A stretch of DNA of 64,000 nt from Ktedonobacter racemifer DSM 44963 (GTDB lineage: Bacteria; Chloroflexota; Ktedonobacteria; Ktedonobacterales; Ktedonobacteraceae), in NCBI RefSeq assembly GCF_000178855.1, contig NZ_ADVG01000002.1:2604001-2668000 (forward strand). Reading direction: 5' to 3'. The notes beneath the pieces were generated by a model, which saw only the letters and a program-made list of their open reading frames with translations, did no database searches and was not told the DNA's origin. Positions 28,947-37,723 of this stretch are shown here, one piece after another. Each line of letters starts with the position of its first letter. Within the stretch, counting starts at the first letter, position 1. The position numbers and the translations under genes are program-made.

Positions 28947-31118
28947 ATGACGGATCACAAGCCAGATGTACTGCTGCTTCCAGCAGAAGAAGGCCCCGAT
29001 GGAGCCTTCAAGCAACCAGAGATAGTCGAAGAAAAGGCCCATTCAAGCGCCACACACATCACTTTGAAGAGCGGAGATGCTTTTCTTGTCGCCAATATAC
29101 GCGGCGATTTGTTGGGCGCGAACCAGGCTATGGGTCTCTACTGGCATGGGACACGCTTTCTCCGCGAGAGCAATTTCTTTCTAGAGGGTCATCCTCTGGT
29201 CATGCTTTCGCACCATGTCTCACCATCAGGGCTTGCCAGCCAGGTAGATTTAACGAATCCAGCGCTCAGAGTCGACGCTGACACCTTCATTGAGCAAGGC
29301 GAAATCTATGTCAGTCGACTTCTGGAGCTACATAATGAGGAGCTGATCCAGACCTTTACCATTACAAGCTTTCGCGAGCTTCCACGACCGCTCCGTTTTA
29401 GCCTCAAGTTTGGTAGCGACTTCTGCGACCTCTTTGAGGTGCGCGGACTCAAGCGCGAAGAGCATGGTCAGTTACAGCCAGCCCAGGTTACCGACAAGGG
29501 CGTAACTCTGAGTTATATCGGACGTGACCAGGTCACTCGCGAGACGCAAATTACCTTTACGCCACCTAGCAAATATATCAGTGAGGATCGCGTCCACTGG
29601 TCGCTACAGCTTGAGCGCGGCAAGCCAGTCGTGCTCCAGATGCGCGCCCAACTGCGCGAGCTTAATGCCGAACGCTTTGCCAAACATATTGAGGTTGAGG
29701 GCGTTCGTCCTCTTGAGCGTCCAACAATACATACAGATGATTACCTCTTGAACCGCCTGCTCAAACGTGGGATGGATGACCTGTTAATGCTCTGCACACT
29801 GACACCTTATGGCTACTATCCCTACGCGGGCATTCCCTGGTTCTCCTGCCCCTTTGGGCGCGATGGCCTGATTACCTGCCTGCAATATCTCCCCTGGTTC
29901 CCCGAGGTCGCACGCGGCACGCTGGCCTTCCTGGCCATGCACCAGGGTACAAAAACCGATGATTTCACTGAAGAAGAGCCAGGCAAGATGCTCCACGAGA
30001 TGCGCACAGGCGAGATGGCGAACTGCCGCGAGATCCCCTATGTGCCCTACTATGGAAGCATCGATGTCACGCCGCTCTTCCTGATCGCCCTCGGCGAGTA
30101 TATTCGTTGGACCAATGATCTCGATTTCCTGCGCCAGCTCTGGCCAAACGCGCAACTGGCCGCGCGCTGGATGGTCGAGTATGGCGACAAAGATGGCGAC
30201 GGCTTCCTGGAGTACCACCGCGTTCTTGATAGTGGCATCTCCAATCAGGGCTGGAAGGACTCCTGGGATTCTACCTCCCATGAGAACGGCGAGCTGGCTC
30301 ACTCTCCCATCGCGCTCAGCGAGGTTCAGGGCTACGCCTTTGCCGCGTACCGCAATATGCATTACCTGGCCGGACGCCTGGGTTACGAGGACGAGGCCGG
30401 GCATTGGGAGCAGAAGGCAAGCGAGCTCCAGGGTAATTTCATGCGCGCTTTCTGGTGGGAAGAGGAGCAGAGCTTCTATATCGCGCTTGACCGCGAGAAA
30501 AAGCCCTGCAAGACGGTTAGCTCCAACGCTGGTCAGTGTCTCTGGAGCGGGATCGTTCCCGAAGAGCAGGCTAAGCTGGCCATCGAGCGCCTGATGCGCG
30601 AGGACATGTTCAATGGCTGGGGCATGCGTACCCTCTCAACCAGCGCTATTCGCTATAATCCCATGAGCTATCACAATGGCTCGGTTTGGCCACACGATAC
30701 GGCCATGGTTGGAGCTGGCTTCGCGCGCTACGGTGGCAAGTCTGAGGCATCTCAATTGCTCAAAGGACTCTACCAGGCCAGTCAGCATTTCGAGGATGCA
30801 CGCCTACCCGAGCTGTTTTGTGGCTTTATCCAGCGCGAGGGCTTTGGTCCGACACGCTACCCGGTCGCCTGCTCGCCCCAGGCCTGGGCCACGGGCGCAC
30901 CCGGACAGATCCTTAACGCACTTCTTGGCCTGCGTGCCGACGCCGAGCAGAAGCGGCTGGTGCTCGAACAACCGGCCCTACCCTCCTGGGTCAATACTCT
31001 GGAGGTACGCGGCCTCTACATAGGTGACCAGCATGTACACTTCCACGTGCGCCGTCATGGCTCACAAATAGAGGTTCAGCCAGGCACAGAGAACGAAATA
31101 GAAATTATAGTAAGCTAA
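28947..31118 (+). CDS. Glycogen-debranching-type amylo-alpha-1,6-glucosidase (GDE_N plus GH catalytic domain)
   Basis: A 723-residue protein. The N-terminal beta domain (about 35-240: LGANQAMGLYWHGTRFLRE, LLELHNEELIQTFTI) is the GDE_N_bis type; the C-terminal (alpha/alpha) barrel (about 260-700) has GIPWFSCPFGRDGLITCLQ, DSGISNQGWKDSWDS and YHNGSVWPHDTAM with likely acid/base residues. Relatives act on glycogen, trehalose or mannosylglycerate-like glycans. No signal peptide, so cytoplasmic. Its TAA is inside a 26-bp-arm hairpin. Trehalose genes 2 kb downstream suggest a link to storage or stress sugars. Confidence 0.85.
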   Translation: MTDHKPDVLLLPAEEGPDGAFKQPEIVEEKAHSSATHITLKSGDAFLVANIRGDLLGANQAMGLYWHGTRFLRESNFFLEGHPLVMLSHHVSPSGLASQVDLTNPALRVDADTFIEQGEIYVSRLLELHNEELIQTFTITSFRELPRPLRFSLKFGSDFCDLFEVRGLKREEHGQLQPAQVTDKGVTLSYIGRDQVTRETQITFTPPSKYISEDRVHWSLQLERGKPVVLQMRAQLRELNAERFAKHIEVEGVRPLERPTIHTDDYLLNRLLKRGMDDLLMLCTLTPYGYYPYAGIPWFSCPFGRDGLITCLQYLPWFPEVARGTLAFLAMHQGTKTDDFTEEEPGKMLHEMRTGEMANCREIPYVPYYGSIDVTPLFLIALGEYIRWTNDLDFLRQLWPNAQLAARWMVEYGDKDGDGFLEYHRVLDSGISNQGWKDSWDSTSHENGELAHSPIALSEVQGYAFAAYRNMHYLAGRLGYEDEAGHWEQKASELQGNFMRAFWWEEEQSFYIALDREKKPCKTVSSNAGQCLWSGIVPEEQAKLAIERLMREDMFNGWGMRTLSTSAIRYNPMSYHNGSVWPHDTAMVGAGFARYGGKSEASQLLKGLYQASQHFEDARLPELFCGFIQREGFGPTRYPVACSPQAWATGAPGQILNALLGLRADAEQKRLVLEQPALPSWVNTLEVRGLYIGDQHVHFHVRRHGSQIEVQPGTENEIEIIVS

Positions 31119-31164
31119 GAAGAAGCCGGTGGGGGTGACCCCCACCGGCTTCTTCTTAGCTTAC
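31110..31164 (+). terminator. Hairpin containing the stop codon of the debranching-type gene
   Basis: Perfect 26-bp arms (31110-31135 with 31139-31164), loop TGA. It begins inside the last codons of the gene (stop at 31116-31118). The IS110 non-coding region begins right after it. Confidence 0.85.
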
Positions 31165-31484
31165 GTGACTCATATACTAATTGTTAGGAGAGAAGAGAGA
31201 AGGCAAAAGCTCATCTCTTCTCGACGATGGAACCAACAGGAGAGCCTTTGTCGTGACATGCGGCCTGTTGACCCTAACGGTGACCGCCTTGAGTAGACGG
31301 CTCTCTGTCCATCAGGATGGCAAACGACCATTGGGCTTGTTGCAGCGTTTGTCGCAGAGAAGATGACTGCCGATCCAGCGTGAGTTCTCGCTTCTCCTGA
31401 AAGGACAGGACTCCTGTTGCGACGACCTGGGTGGAGCATGGATGCATGCGAGAACCAACTCCATGAGAAAGGAGAAGGCTGATC
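31165..31484 (+). ncRNA. IS110 left-end region with probable bridge RNA
   Basis: A 320-bp non-coding segment upstream of the IS110 transposase. It has an 8-bp hairpin (GAGAAGAG 31190-31197 with CTCTTCTC 31215-31222), a pairing AACAGG/CCTGTT near 31234-31271, and a perfect 8-bp stem (GTTCTCGC 31384-31391 with GCGAGAAC 31448-31455) that encloses a 56-nt internal loop. IS110 elements are known to make a bridge RNA from this position, with two loops that pair with target and donor DNA. The exact RNA ends cannot be set from sequence alone. Confidence 0.6.
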
Positions 31485-32726
31485 ATGTCCAACAGCAATG
31501 TTGTCCCGACGCCGCCAGAACCGGCATCTCTTCGGTATGTGGTTGGAATCGACATTGGCAGTCAAACCTGCGCCATGTGCTGTTTGACTCCTGAGAAACG
31601 GCAGGTCTTCAAACCAAGCACCTTTGCCAATACGAGAGAGGGCTTTGACTGGCTCTTTGAGAAACTCGCGAGCCTCAAGAGCGATCCCTCCTCGATTCTC
31701 GTTGGATTAGAGGCGACCTCGCGTTACGGAGAAAATCTTTCGCAGGCCCTGCTCAAGGCTGGATACCGGCTTTGTCTGTTGCATCCGGCTCAAGTGCATG
31801 CCTTTGCGCAGCAGCGAGGCCTGCGTGCCAAAACGGATCAACTGGATGCCGGCACCATCGCACGCGTCTTGCTCAGTGGGGAAGCCCGCTTTGGCTACTT
31901 GCCCGATGAGCACACTGGGACCTACCGCGAACTGCTTCGCTTGCAACAACAACTCAGTGAGGATGTGGTCCGCTACAAAAACGAACTGCATGCGCTTCTG
32001 GTCGTTTTGTTTCCTGAGTTCGTGCAGGTGTTTGCCGACCCAACACGCCCCACCGCTCTGGCAGTCCTGAAGCGCTATCCCAGTGCTCAGGCGGTCGTGG
32101 ACGCCGGGGTCGAGCAGCTGTCTCACCTCTTGCATGAGTTGGCTCCTCACCATTATGGCCGCCCAACTGCTCAAGCTCTTTTCGCCTTGGCTCAGACCTC
32201 GATTGCCAGCGGGGTGGCGGTGATGGCACGCTCGAAAAGCATGTCGATTGTGTGTGATCAGCTGGAGCATACGCTCATCAATCTGGCTCAGCTTGAGCAA
32301 GAAATTGATCAGCTGCTGACCAATGATCCCCAGGCCAAGCGCTTGCTGGCTGTTGCCGAGTTTGGACCACTGACCGTTGCAGTGCTGCGAGCCGAATTGG
32401 GGGACGTGCAGCGCTTTGCCCATATGGATCAAGTCGTGGCCTACGTTGGGTTGGATATCCAGGTGAAGCAGAGTGGGAAATGGAAAGGACAAAGCAAGCT
32501 CTCCAAACGGGGGAGCGGACGAGTTCGTCGCTTGCTCTACCTGGCTGCCTTGCGCTCGCTGCATGAGAAACACTCTCCCTTCAAGGACTACTATCAGCGT
32601 CTGGTGGATCGTGGCTTGAAAAAAGGGACGGCTTTGGTTGCCGTGATGCGAAAAATGATCATCGTGGGTGTTCACCTGCTCAAGACCCAGGATCTCTACG
32701 ATGCGAACAAGGTTGGCATCCAATAG
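31485..32726 (+). CDS. IS110 family DEDD transposase
   Basis: A 413-residue recombinase. The RuvC-like N-terminal domain has the four acidic residues Asp23 (GIDIG), Glu76 (GLEATSRYGE), Asp118 and Asp121 (KTDQLDAGTIAR). The C-terminal Tnp_20 domain contains VVAYVGLDIQVKQSG and SKRGSGRVRRLLYLAAL with the likely catalytic Ser344. It works with the bridge RNA. AAGGAG precedes the ATG. All expected active-site residues are present, so the copy may be active. Confidence 0.95.
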   Translation: MSNSNVVPTPPEPASLRYVVGIDIGSQTCAMCCLTPEKRQVFKPSTFANTREGFDWLFEKLASLKSDPSSILVGLEATSRYGENLSQALLKAGYRLCLLHPAQVHAFAQQRGLRAKTDQLDAGTIARVLLSGEARFGYLPDEHTGTYRELLRLQQQLSEDVVRYKNELHALLVVLFPEFVQVFADPTRPTALAVLKRYPSAQAVVDAGVEQLSHLLHELAPHHYGRPTAQALFALAQTSIASGVAVMARSKSMSIVCDQLEHTLINLAQLEQEIDQLLTNDPQAKRLLAVAEFGPLTVAVLRAELGDVQRFAHMDQVVAYVGLDIQVKQSGKWKGQSKLSKRGSGRVRRLLYLAALRSLHEKHSPFKDYYQRLVDRGLKKGTALVAVMRKMIIVGVHLLKTQDLYDANKVGIQ

Positions 32727-32763
32727 GTGAGCTAGCCGCGCGGCTAGCTCACCTATTGGATGC
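32716..32763 (+). terminator. 48-nt perfect palindrome at the end of the IS110 transposase gene
   Basis: Two 24-bp arms without spacer, centred at 32739/32740. The TAG of the transposase (32724-32726) lies in the left arm. It has the same design as the hairpins of the host genes. Confidence 0.8.
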
Positions 32764-33109
32764 GCCCCCCACCCCCCGAGGGAATGCGGTGGGGTTACAC
32801 CTGGAAGGTTTCCAGGCGCTCGGGGGAGAGATTGTGTCTTTTCCCGTCAAGCGAGAAGAAATCCCCCCAAAAAGGGACTTGACAAATGTTATGGCTTCTA
32901 CTCATGACTTCTCGCCACTACGTGGCTCGCGGGGTTATGGGATGTGGGATGGAAATGCCTAAGGCATTTCCATCCCACATCCCATAACCCCGCGAAGCGT
33001 CGCAGACGCTGAGAGTATCTCTTGAAGAGAGGAGCTAAGTAGTTACTCAGCGTACTATAATGAGGTGAAAACGCACAAGAAGACATTCTATTTAGAGAGA
33101 AAGGCATTC
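32764..33109. other. Intergenic region between IS110 and otsB
   Basis: This 346-bp stretch begins with C-rich sequence, holds a TTGACA at 32879-32884 (no good -10 box), a long hairpin (32927-32995), a variant of the class II flank motif, and the 13-bp palindrome TCTCTTGAAGAGA (33018-33030), which also occurs at 61076-61088. No gene is supported. Confidence 0.5.
32927..33012 (+). repeat. Long hairpin with variant class II flank, upstream of otsB
   Basis: Perfect 34-bp arms (32927-32960 with 32962-32995) around a single base. The right flank CGAAGCGTCGCAGACGCTGA is related to the GAGCGCCGCAGGCGCGAAGG motif. It is not at the end of any recognisable gene. Confidence 0.65.
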
Positions 33110-33937
33110 ATGAGCAAGATACAATTGCAAGACGTTCTGGCACAGCGGCCGCTGGGACTGGTTTTTGATATTGATGGCACTCTAAGCGAGATCGTTCCCA
33201 CCCCTTCAGAGGCCAGGCTCTACCAGGGCGTCGCTGAGCTCCTCACCGAGCTGGCTGGCTACGCCGAGGTAGCCATTATGACGGGCCGGGCCGCAGAGGA
33301 TGGCGCGCGAATGGTTCAGGTTTCCGGACTGACATATATAGGGACACATGGACTGGAGTGGAGCGAGGACCTGCCGACAAGCAGCGCCCAGATCCAGCTT
33401 GTGCCCGAAGCGCTGAATTATGTAGAGCCTGGTAAGCGCCTGCTGGCCCTGGTGGCGCGCGAAATGGCACATGAAACCGGCATTATTGTCCAGGCCAAAA
33501 GCGTGGGCGGCTCCATTCACTATCGTCAGTGTGCCAATCCAGACGGGGCGCGTGAGCAAATTCTGGCGCTGCTCGAAGAGCCTGCGCGCCAGGAGGGTAT
33601 GGTGATCGGCGAGGGAAAGCGTGTCGTCGAGGTACTCGCGCCCTTAAAAATCAACAAGGGTGAGGCGCTCAAGCGTTATATAGGGCACAAGCAGCTTCGT
33701 GGCGTGGTCTTCGCGGGCGATGACCGCACCGACCTCAACGCCATCTACACGGTACGTGAGCTACGCCAGGAGGGATTCACCGGCTATACCATCGCCGTCC
33801 GGCATACTGACGCCCTGCCCGAACTGCTGACAAGCGCGGACGAAGTAGTGGACGAGGTGCCCGGCATGGTAGAACGCCTGCGACAGATACGGGATATGCT
33901 GGCTACACTGCAGCAATCCGGAAGGCATAAGGAGTAG
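33110..33937 (+). CDS. otsB: Trehalose-6-phosphate phosphatase
   Basis: A 275-residue HAD-superfamily enzyme. LVFDIDGTLSEIVPTP carries the DxDGT nucleophile motif, IMTGR is motif II, and GDDRTD the C-terminal magnesium motif. It removes phosphate from trehalose-6-phosphate to give trehalose. The frame can start at GTG 33065, but the ATG at 33110 follows GAGAAAGG and fits the family length. otsA, which makes the substrate, lies next to it in convergent direction. Confidence 0.92.
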   Translation: MSKIQLQDVLAQRPLGLVFDIDGTLSEIVPTPSEARLYQGVAELLTELAGYAEVAIMTGRAAEDGARMVQVSGLTYIGTHGLEWSEDLPTSSAQIQLVPEALNYVEPGKRLLALVAREMAHETGIIVQAKSVGGSIHYRQCANPDGAREQILALLEEPARQEGMVIGEGKRVVEVLAPLKINKGEALKRYIGHKQLRGVVFAGDDRTDLNAIYTVRELRQEGFTGYTIAVRHTDALPELLTSADEVVDEVPGMVERLRQIRDMLATLQQSGRHKE

Positions 33938-33971
33938 AGTGGGAGGGGAGAAGAGAAAATAGAAGCCCGCT

Positions 33972-34006
33972 CTTCGGTGATGACGCAACCATTGCGTCCA
34001 CCGAAG
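33972..34006. terminator. Hairpin between convergent otsB and otsA
   Basis: Outer stem CTTCGGTG/CACCGAAG (33972-33979 with 33999-34006) and inner stem GACGCAA/TTGCGTC with loop CCA, with a two-base bulge between them. No T-run follows, so terminator function is inferred from place and structure. Confidence 0.55.
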
Positions 34007-34138
34007 GTGCTTCCAATCCTGATATATAGATGACCTCTATGAGGATACTATCGAGGGTGCGAGAAGCCAGCTTGTGGGCTGCTGGCATCTATTCATCTAT
34101 CTATCTAAAGAGTTCGCTCAGTTCGCTACGAAAAGCCT

Positions 34139-35710
34139 CTACCCAACGTTCGCGACGACATCGTCTGGGGAACCTTCGGCTTCTTCAACTGGCGTCTCCG
34201 CTGGCTCGCGCTCAAGGAGATCATTGATATCATTGATCTGCTTCGCTAGCCAGGTTGTCAGATTGCTACGCTCCACCGCCTGGCATGCGAAGGTCGCCTT
34301 CGCGTGACGCTCCTCTTTCGACATTGTCAGCGCCTTATAGAGCGCCTGCGCTGTCTCCATCACATCTGTGGGCGAGGTAGGAACCGCCCCCTTCGCGAGT
34401 TGCTGGAACGCGCCAACGGTACGCGAGAGTACCAGCACCCCATCTCTCTGATTGACGATCGGCCCTTCTTTGGCAACCAGGTTCATACCATCAATAATGG
34501 GGTTAACCAGCAGCACATCATAGAACTGCATAGCCGCAAGGGCGCGTACACGATCATTGCCATAAAAGGCGTGAATAGGCGTCCAATTGTCGGTACTATA
34601 TTTCTGATTGATCTCCTCTACAATCGCCTGAACCTCCGCAGTTGTACGGCGGTAGATGGGCAATGATTGGCGTGAAGGCACCAGGAAAGCCAGGAAGTTC
34701 ACGCGACCAATCAGCTCTGGATGCTCCTCAAGCATATAATCATATGCCTGGAAGCCACGAAGAATGTTCTTGGTGGGTTCAATACGATCTGTGCGCATGA
34801 TCGTAAATTCGTTGAGGAGAGGCTTCATCTCCTCGGTGGCACGCTTGCCGGGCGCGCTTTTCACAACGCGTCGCTCTTCATGAACGGAGATCGAGATGGG
34901 ATAGGCTCGCGCCTGCGTGCGGTGGCCCTGCCACCAGACAGCCCCCTCTTCAAAATCCACCACGGCCCCCTCTAAGAGGGTGCGTGCCCCTTCCAGGAAG
35001 TTGCGTGCATCGCGCTCTGTCTGAAAACCAATGATATCATTGCCTACCAGACCGCTATAGATAGCCTGGGTGATATTGCTTGGCAGAAAATGCCAGCAGC
35101 GAACATCGGGCCAGGGGATGTGAATAAACTGCTGAATAATGATCGAGGGGTGGACTTTGCGAATGAGCGAGGAGACTAAGTAGAGATGATAGTCATGTAA
35201 CATAACAACTGGCATCGAGTCTTCGCGCTCAATTTCGTCGGCTACAGCATCCGCGATAGCCTGGTTGGCCTCGCAATACCCATTCTCCCAGGCGTCTTGC
35301 AACTGTCGCATGTTACTTTGAACGGGATCATACATATAATGCTGTAGAAACCAGAGCAGTTCATTACTAATCTTATCGTAATGCTTACGGTAGGTTGTTT
35401 TGGGAACCGAGACGTAGTGCAGTTTCATCTTCTGACCACGTAGTGGAGAAGGCATTACGCCTCCATGTTGCTCCATCTCCTTGACGATCATGCGATCGCC
35501 TTCGGTCATGGTCATCGCAACCCATGTCATATCGAGTTGGTTCCCAACATCAATGAGGGCAGTTACCATTCCACCTGCGCCACGTCTTGCTTTGAGCGTA
35601 TTATCCTGGCCGAGTTGGAACTCAACGGGACCGCGATTGGAAGCAATAATCAGACGACGCGCATGCTTCAACTGCGGAAGATGAACATCCGTCTTCATCC
35701 GCGTGGGCAT
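34139..35710 (-). CDS. otsA: Trehalose-6-phosphate synthase (GT20)
   Basis: A 523-residue GT-B glycosyltransferase. RLIIASNRGPVEF opens the domain, RRGAGGMVTAL binds the donor, MLHDYHLYLVSSLIRK and IGFQTERDARNFL are family motifs, and RIEPTKNI plus DGMNLVAKE form the C-terminal donor site. It joins a nucleotide-activated glucose with glucose-6-phosphate. A 15-residue-longer C-terminus is Glu/Pro-rich. AAAGGA precedes the ATG. With otsB it gives the full OtsAB trehalose pathway. Confidence 0.94.
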   Translation of the reverse strand: MPTRMKTDVHLPQLKHARRLIIASNRGPVEFQLGQDNTLKARRGAGGMVTALIDVGNQLDMTWVAMTMTEGDRMIVKEMEQHGGVMPSPLRGQKMKLHYVSVPKTTYRKHYDKISNELLWFLQHYMYDPVQSNMRQLQDAWENGYCEANQAIADAVADEIEREDSMPVVMLHDYHLYLVSSLIRKVHPSIIIQQFIHIPWPDVRCWHFLPSNITQAIYSGLVGNDIIGFQTERDARNFLEGARTLLEGAVVDFEEGAVWWQGHRTQARAYPISISVHEERRVVKSAPGKRATEEMKPLLNEFTIMRTDRIEPTKNILRGFQAYDYMLEEHPELIGRVNFLAFLVPSRQSLPIYRRTTAEVQAIVEEINQKYSTDNWTPIHAFYGNDRVRALAAMQFYDVLLVNPIIDGMNLVAKEGPIVNQRDGVLVLSRTVGAFQQLAKGAVPTSPTDVMETAQALYKALTMSKEERHAKATFACQAVERSNLTTWLAKQINDINDLLEREPAETPVEEAEGSPDDVVANVG

Positions 35711-36544
35711 GAGGTTTGTCCTTTCTAACAGGTGCTTACTGTTATGGCCTGGGAGACCGGCTACAATTGTTTCCTCCAGGTGGGAAGCAAATTTACCCCT
35801 CTTATCTCAAGAGTACACCTGGCACATACAAAGGTATGATCAGACCAGACAATATAAGAAAGCGTTACGCAAGACACCATGTGTAATGTTACCATACAAT
35901 GGAGCAGAATTACCAGAACACACCAATGCCTATGGAAATAATGCGACGCTGCACCCACATTCAAGGCCCTCTTAGGAGCTATGCCTTTATCTCGACAGTA
36001 CTTTGAGAACACAGGACGGTTCCTTCATCTATGACACGAATCAGTAGATGAAAATAGACTCAACAAGTAGTTCTTATGGGGGAGTAAGGAGCGCAAGAGG
36101 CGCAAGAAATCCCCCAGAGAGTTAGACGCAAATCACAGCCATTCTATCAAATAGCCCGTTAGAGAGCAGCCAAAAGTTTCATCGTTCTCCCTCTAAAAGC
36201 TATCGCATGTTCAGTACCATAGTACTGCCTGTCGTTTCTTCTCACGACGCTCCTCGTTGTAAAGAAGAGAAAGAAGGCAAATAACTGTCGTGTGCCAGGA
36301 CTGCCACCTCGTTTTTCCGCGTCTCCCTGGTCAAAAACATGCCTCGTTATCTGTTATTTTAAATAACAGCGAAATAAAATCAAGGTAGCACAGAAGCATC
36401 GACATCACCCATAACTACCTGCCTTCTAGACAAAATTTGCAGTTAAATGGGGCGCATGCTAGAATCAGCTTTGCATAAGTCCAAGAAACGTATCGCAAAA
36501 ATAGTACTCTGTCGAACCAGTGGCAGAACCGAGAGGAGCGCATT
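35711..36544. other. Large divergent intergenic region
   Basis: This 834-bp gap between otsA and a membrane protein gene has no supported ORF. Visible elements are an AT-rich perfect inverted repeat CTGTTATTT-T-AAATAACAG at 36351-36369, which could be an operator, and the promoter at 36437-36465. Confidence 0.5.
36437..36465 (+). promoter_or_regulatory. Promoter of the 388-residue membrane protein gene
   Basis: TTGCAG (36437-36442), 17-bp spacer, TAGAAT (36460-36465). Transcription would start near 36472, leaving a leader of about 73 bases before the TTG start. Confidence 0.6.
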
Positions 36545-37711
36545 TTGGAAGAGAGGAAAGGCAATAGCTGGCTAAAACGCATCCTGGATTTTGTGAATCC
36601 ACTGCGCGATCCTAGCCTGATGGTCGCCGCAGTACTAACCTTCATAGAAGAAGCGGGAAATCGTGACCCCTGGTACATGATTGTCATTCTGGCGCTCGTA
36701 AACTGGTTAGCAGTGCGCGGTATTGTCTGGCTGGTCGTCAATTTTACATTTGCCTCAACGTTCCTGGTCCGCCGCTTCTGGTGGGCAATGAAACACCCCC
36801 GCCTGGCCTGGCGCATTCTGGATGCCGTAGGCCACGAAGAGATCGTGATTGGTGGCCTGCCCTCAGAGGGTGTGCTCCTGCAAGATGGAACCGCCATCAT
36901 GGGACCCATGCTTGGTGCCAGTGGCATTCAAGTCATTGGTGAGCTCCCCGCAGGCACTGAGATTCCTATGCTTGGCTTTCCCAATCCCAATGGGCAGATG
37001 GGCCAGTTTACGACCGATGGTCAGAACATGCACACTCCTGGGTTCTTTCCCAGTGCTGGATCATTCGCGAATGTCAATGGTTTCGGCAATCAGGGCATGG
37101 GCAATAATAGTTTTGGTAATAATAATTACGTCAGCACGCAGAGCACGGATGGCTTACCGCGCAGCTTCCCTCAACGCTCATCTGAAGAGGAAGAGCGCCT
37201 GCGCCAACAACTGGCTACTTACTCGCGCCTCCTCGACGACTGGATTCAGTTTACCGAAGAGAAATGGCGCACAATTAGCGACGGCCAGCTTGGCTGGAAA
37301 CCCCTCCGTGGCCGTTGGAGCGACTGGGACGATATCTTCCAGGATGTTTACGCCGCCAAAACCTCCGACCCCATGGCCGAGGCCGCGCAAGCCGCGGGTG
37401 CCGCGACATCTCGACGCTTTGACTCCTCTCGCGAAAAAGGGTCCGCCGCCTCAGCTGTCGCTTGCTTTATGCGTGATATGATGACACTGCGCCAGGGTCT
37501 GGATATCTTACAGGGTTCAACGGTTACAGCAAGTGAGTCTTCCAGCACCAATATCGAGCAGCAGCCGACGCCGGTCCCGCCGCTCAATCGCCCATTCGGA
37601 GGCATGAATAGTGGCAACCTGGGCGGTGGCACAACAGGCAGCTTTAGCCCGCGCAGCACTCTCATTCGCAGGCCCGCGCAGATCTTCGTCGACGCCGATT
37701 CAGAGAAGTAG
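36545..37711 (+). CDS. Membrane-anchored protein of unknown function
   Basis: A 388-residue protein starting with TTG, preceded by GAGAGG. Residues about 20-75 hold two hydrophobic helices (LMVAAVLTFIEEAG; MIVILALVNWLAVRGIVWLVVNFTFASTFLV). A Gly/Asn-rich stretch (about 155-200, FGNQGMGNNSFGNNNY) leads to a helical region with WIQFTEEKWRTISDGQLGWKPLRGRWSDWDDIFQDVY. The C-terminus is Pro/Ser/Gly-rich. I do not recognise the family. It may be co-transcribed with hisC, which begins 12 bp after its stop. Confidence 0.65.
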   Translation: MEERKGNSWLKRILDFVNPLRDPSLMVAAVLTFIEEAGNRDPWYMIVILALVNWLAVRGIVWLVVNFTFASTFLVRRFWWAMKHPRLAWRILDAVGHEEIVIGGLPSEGVLLQDGTAIMGPMLGASGIQVIGELPAGTEIPMLGFPNPNGQMGQFTTDGQNMHTPGFFPSAGSFANVNGFGNQGMGNNSFGNNNYVSTQSTDGLPRSFPQRSSEEEERLRQQLATYSRLLDDWIQFTEEKWRTISDGQLGWKPLRGRWSDWDDIFQDVYAAKTSDPMAEAAQAAGAATSRRFDSSREKGSAASAVACFMRDMMTLRQGLDILQGSTVTASESSSTNIEQQPTPVPPLNRPFGGMNSGNLGGGTTGSFSPRSTLIRRPAQIFVDADSEK

Positions 37712-37723
37712 GACTAGTCGTAC

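Larger units (their letters stand above)
31165..32763 (+). mobile_element. IS110 family insertion element (approximate limits)
   Basis: The element consists of the long left non-coding region, the DEDD transposase and a terminal palindrome. IS110 elements have no terminal inverted repeats and few or no target duplications, so the exact ends are unclear. It sits directly after the hairpin of the debranching-type gene; IS110 members often insert next to or in palindromic repeats. Confidence 0.6.

Noticed and set aside
31707-32723. 338-codon minus-strand ORF inside the IS110 transposase gene
   Set aside because: Mirror frame of the clearly recognised DEDD transposase; no family resemblance.
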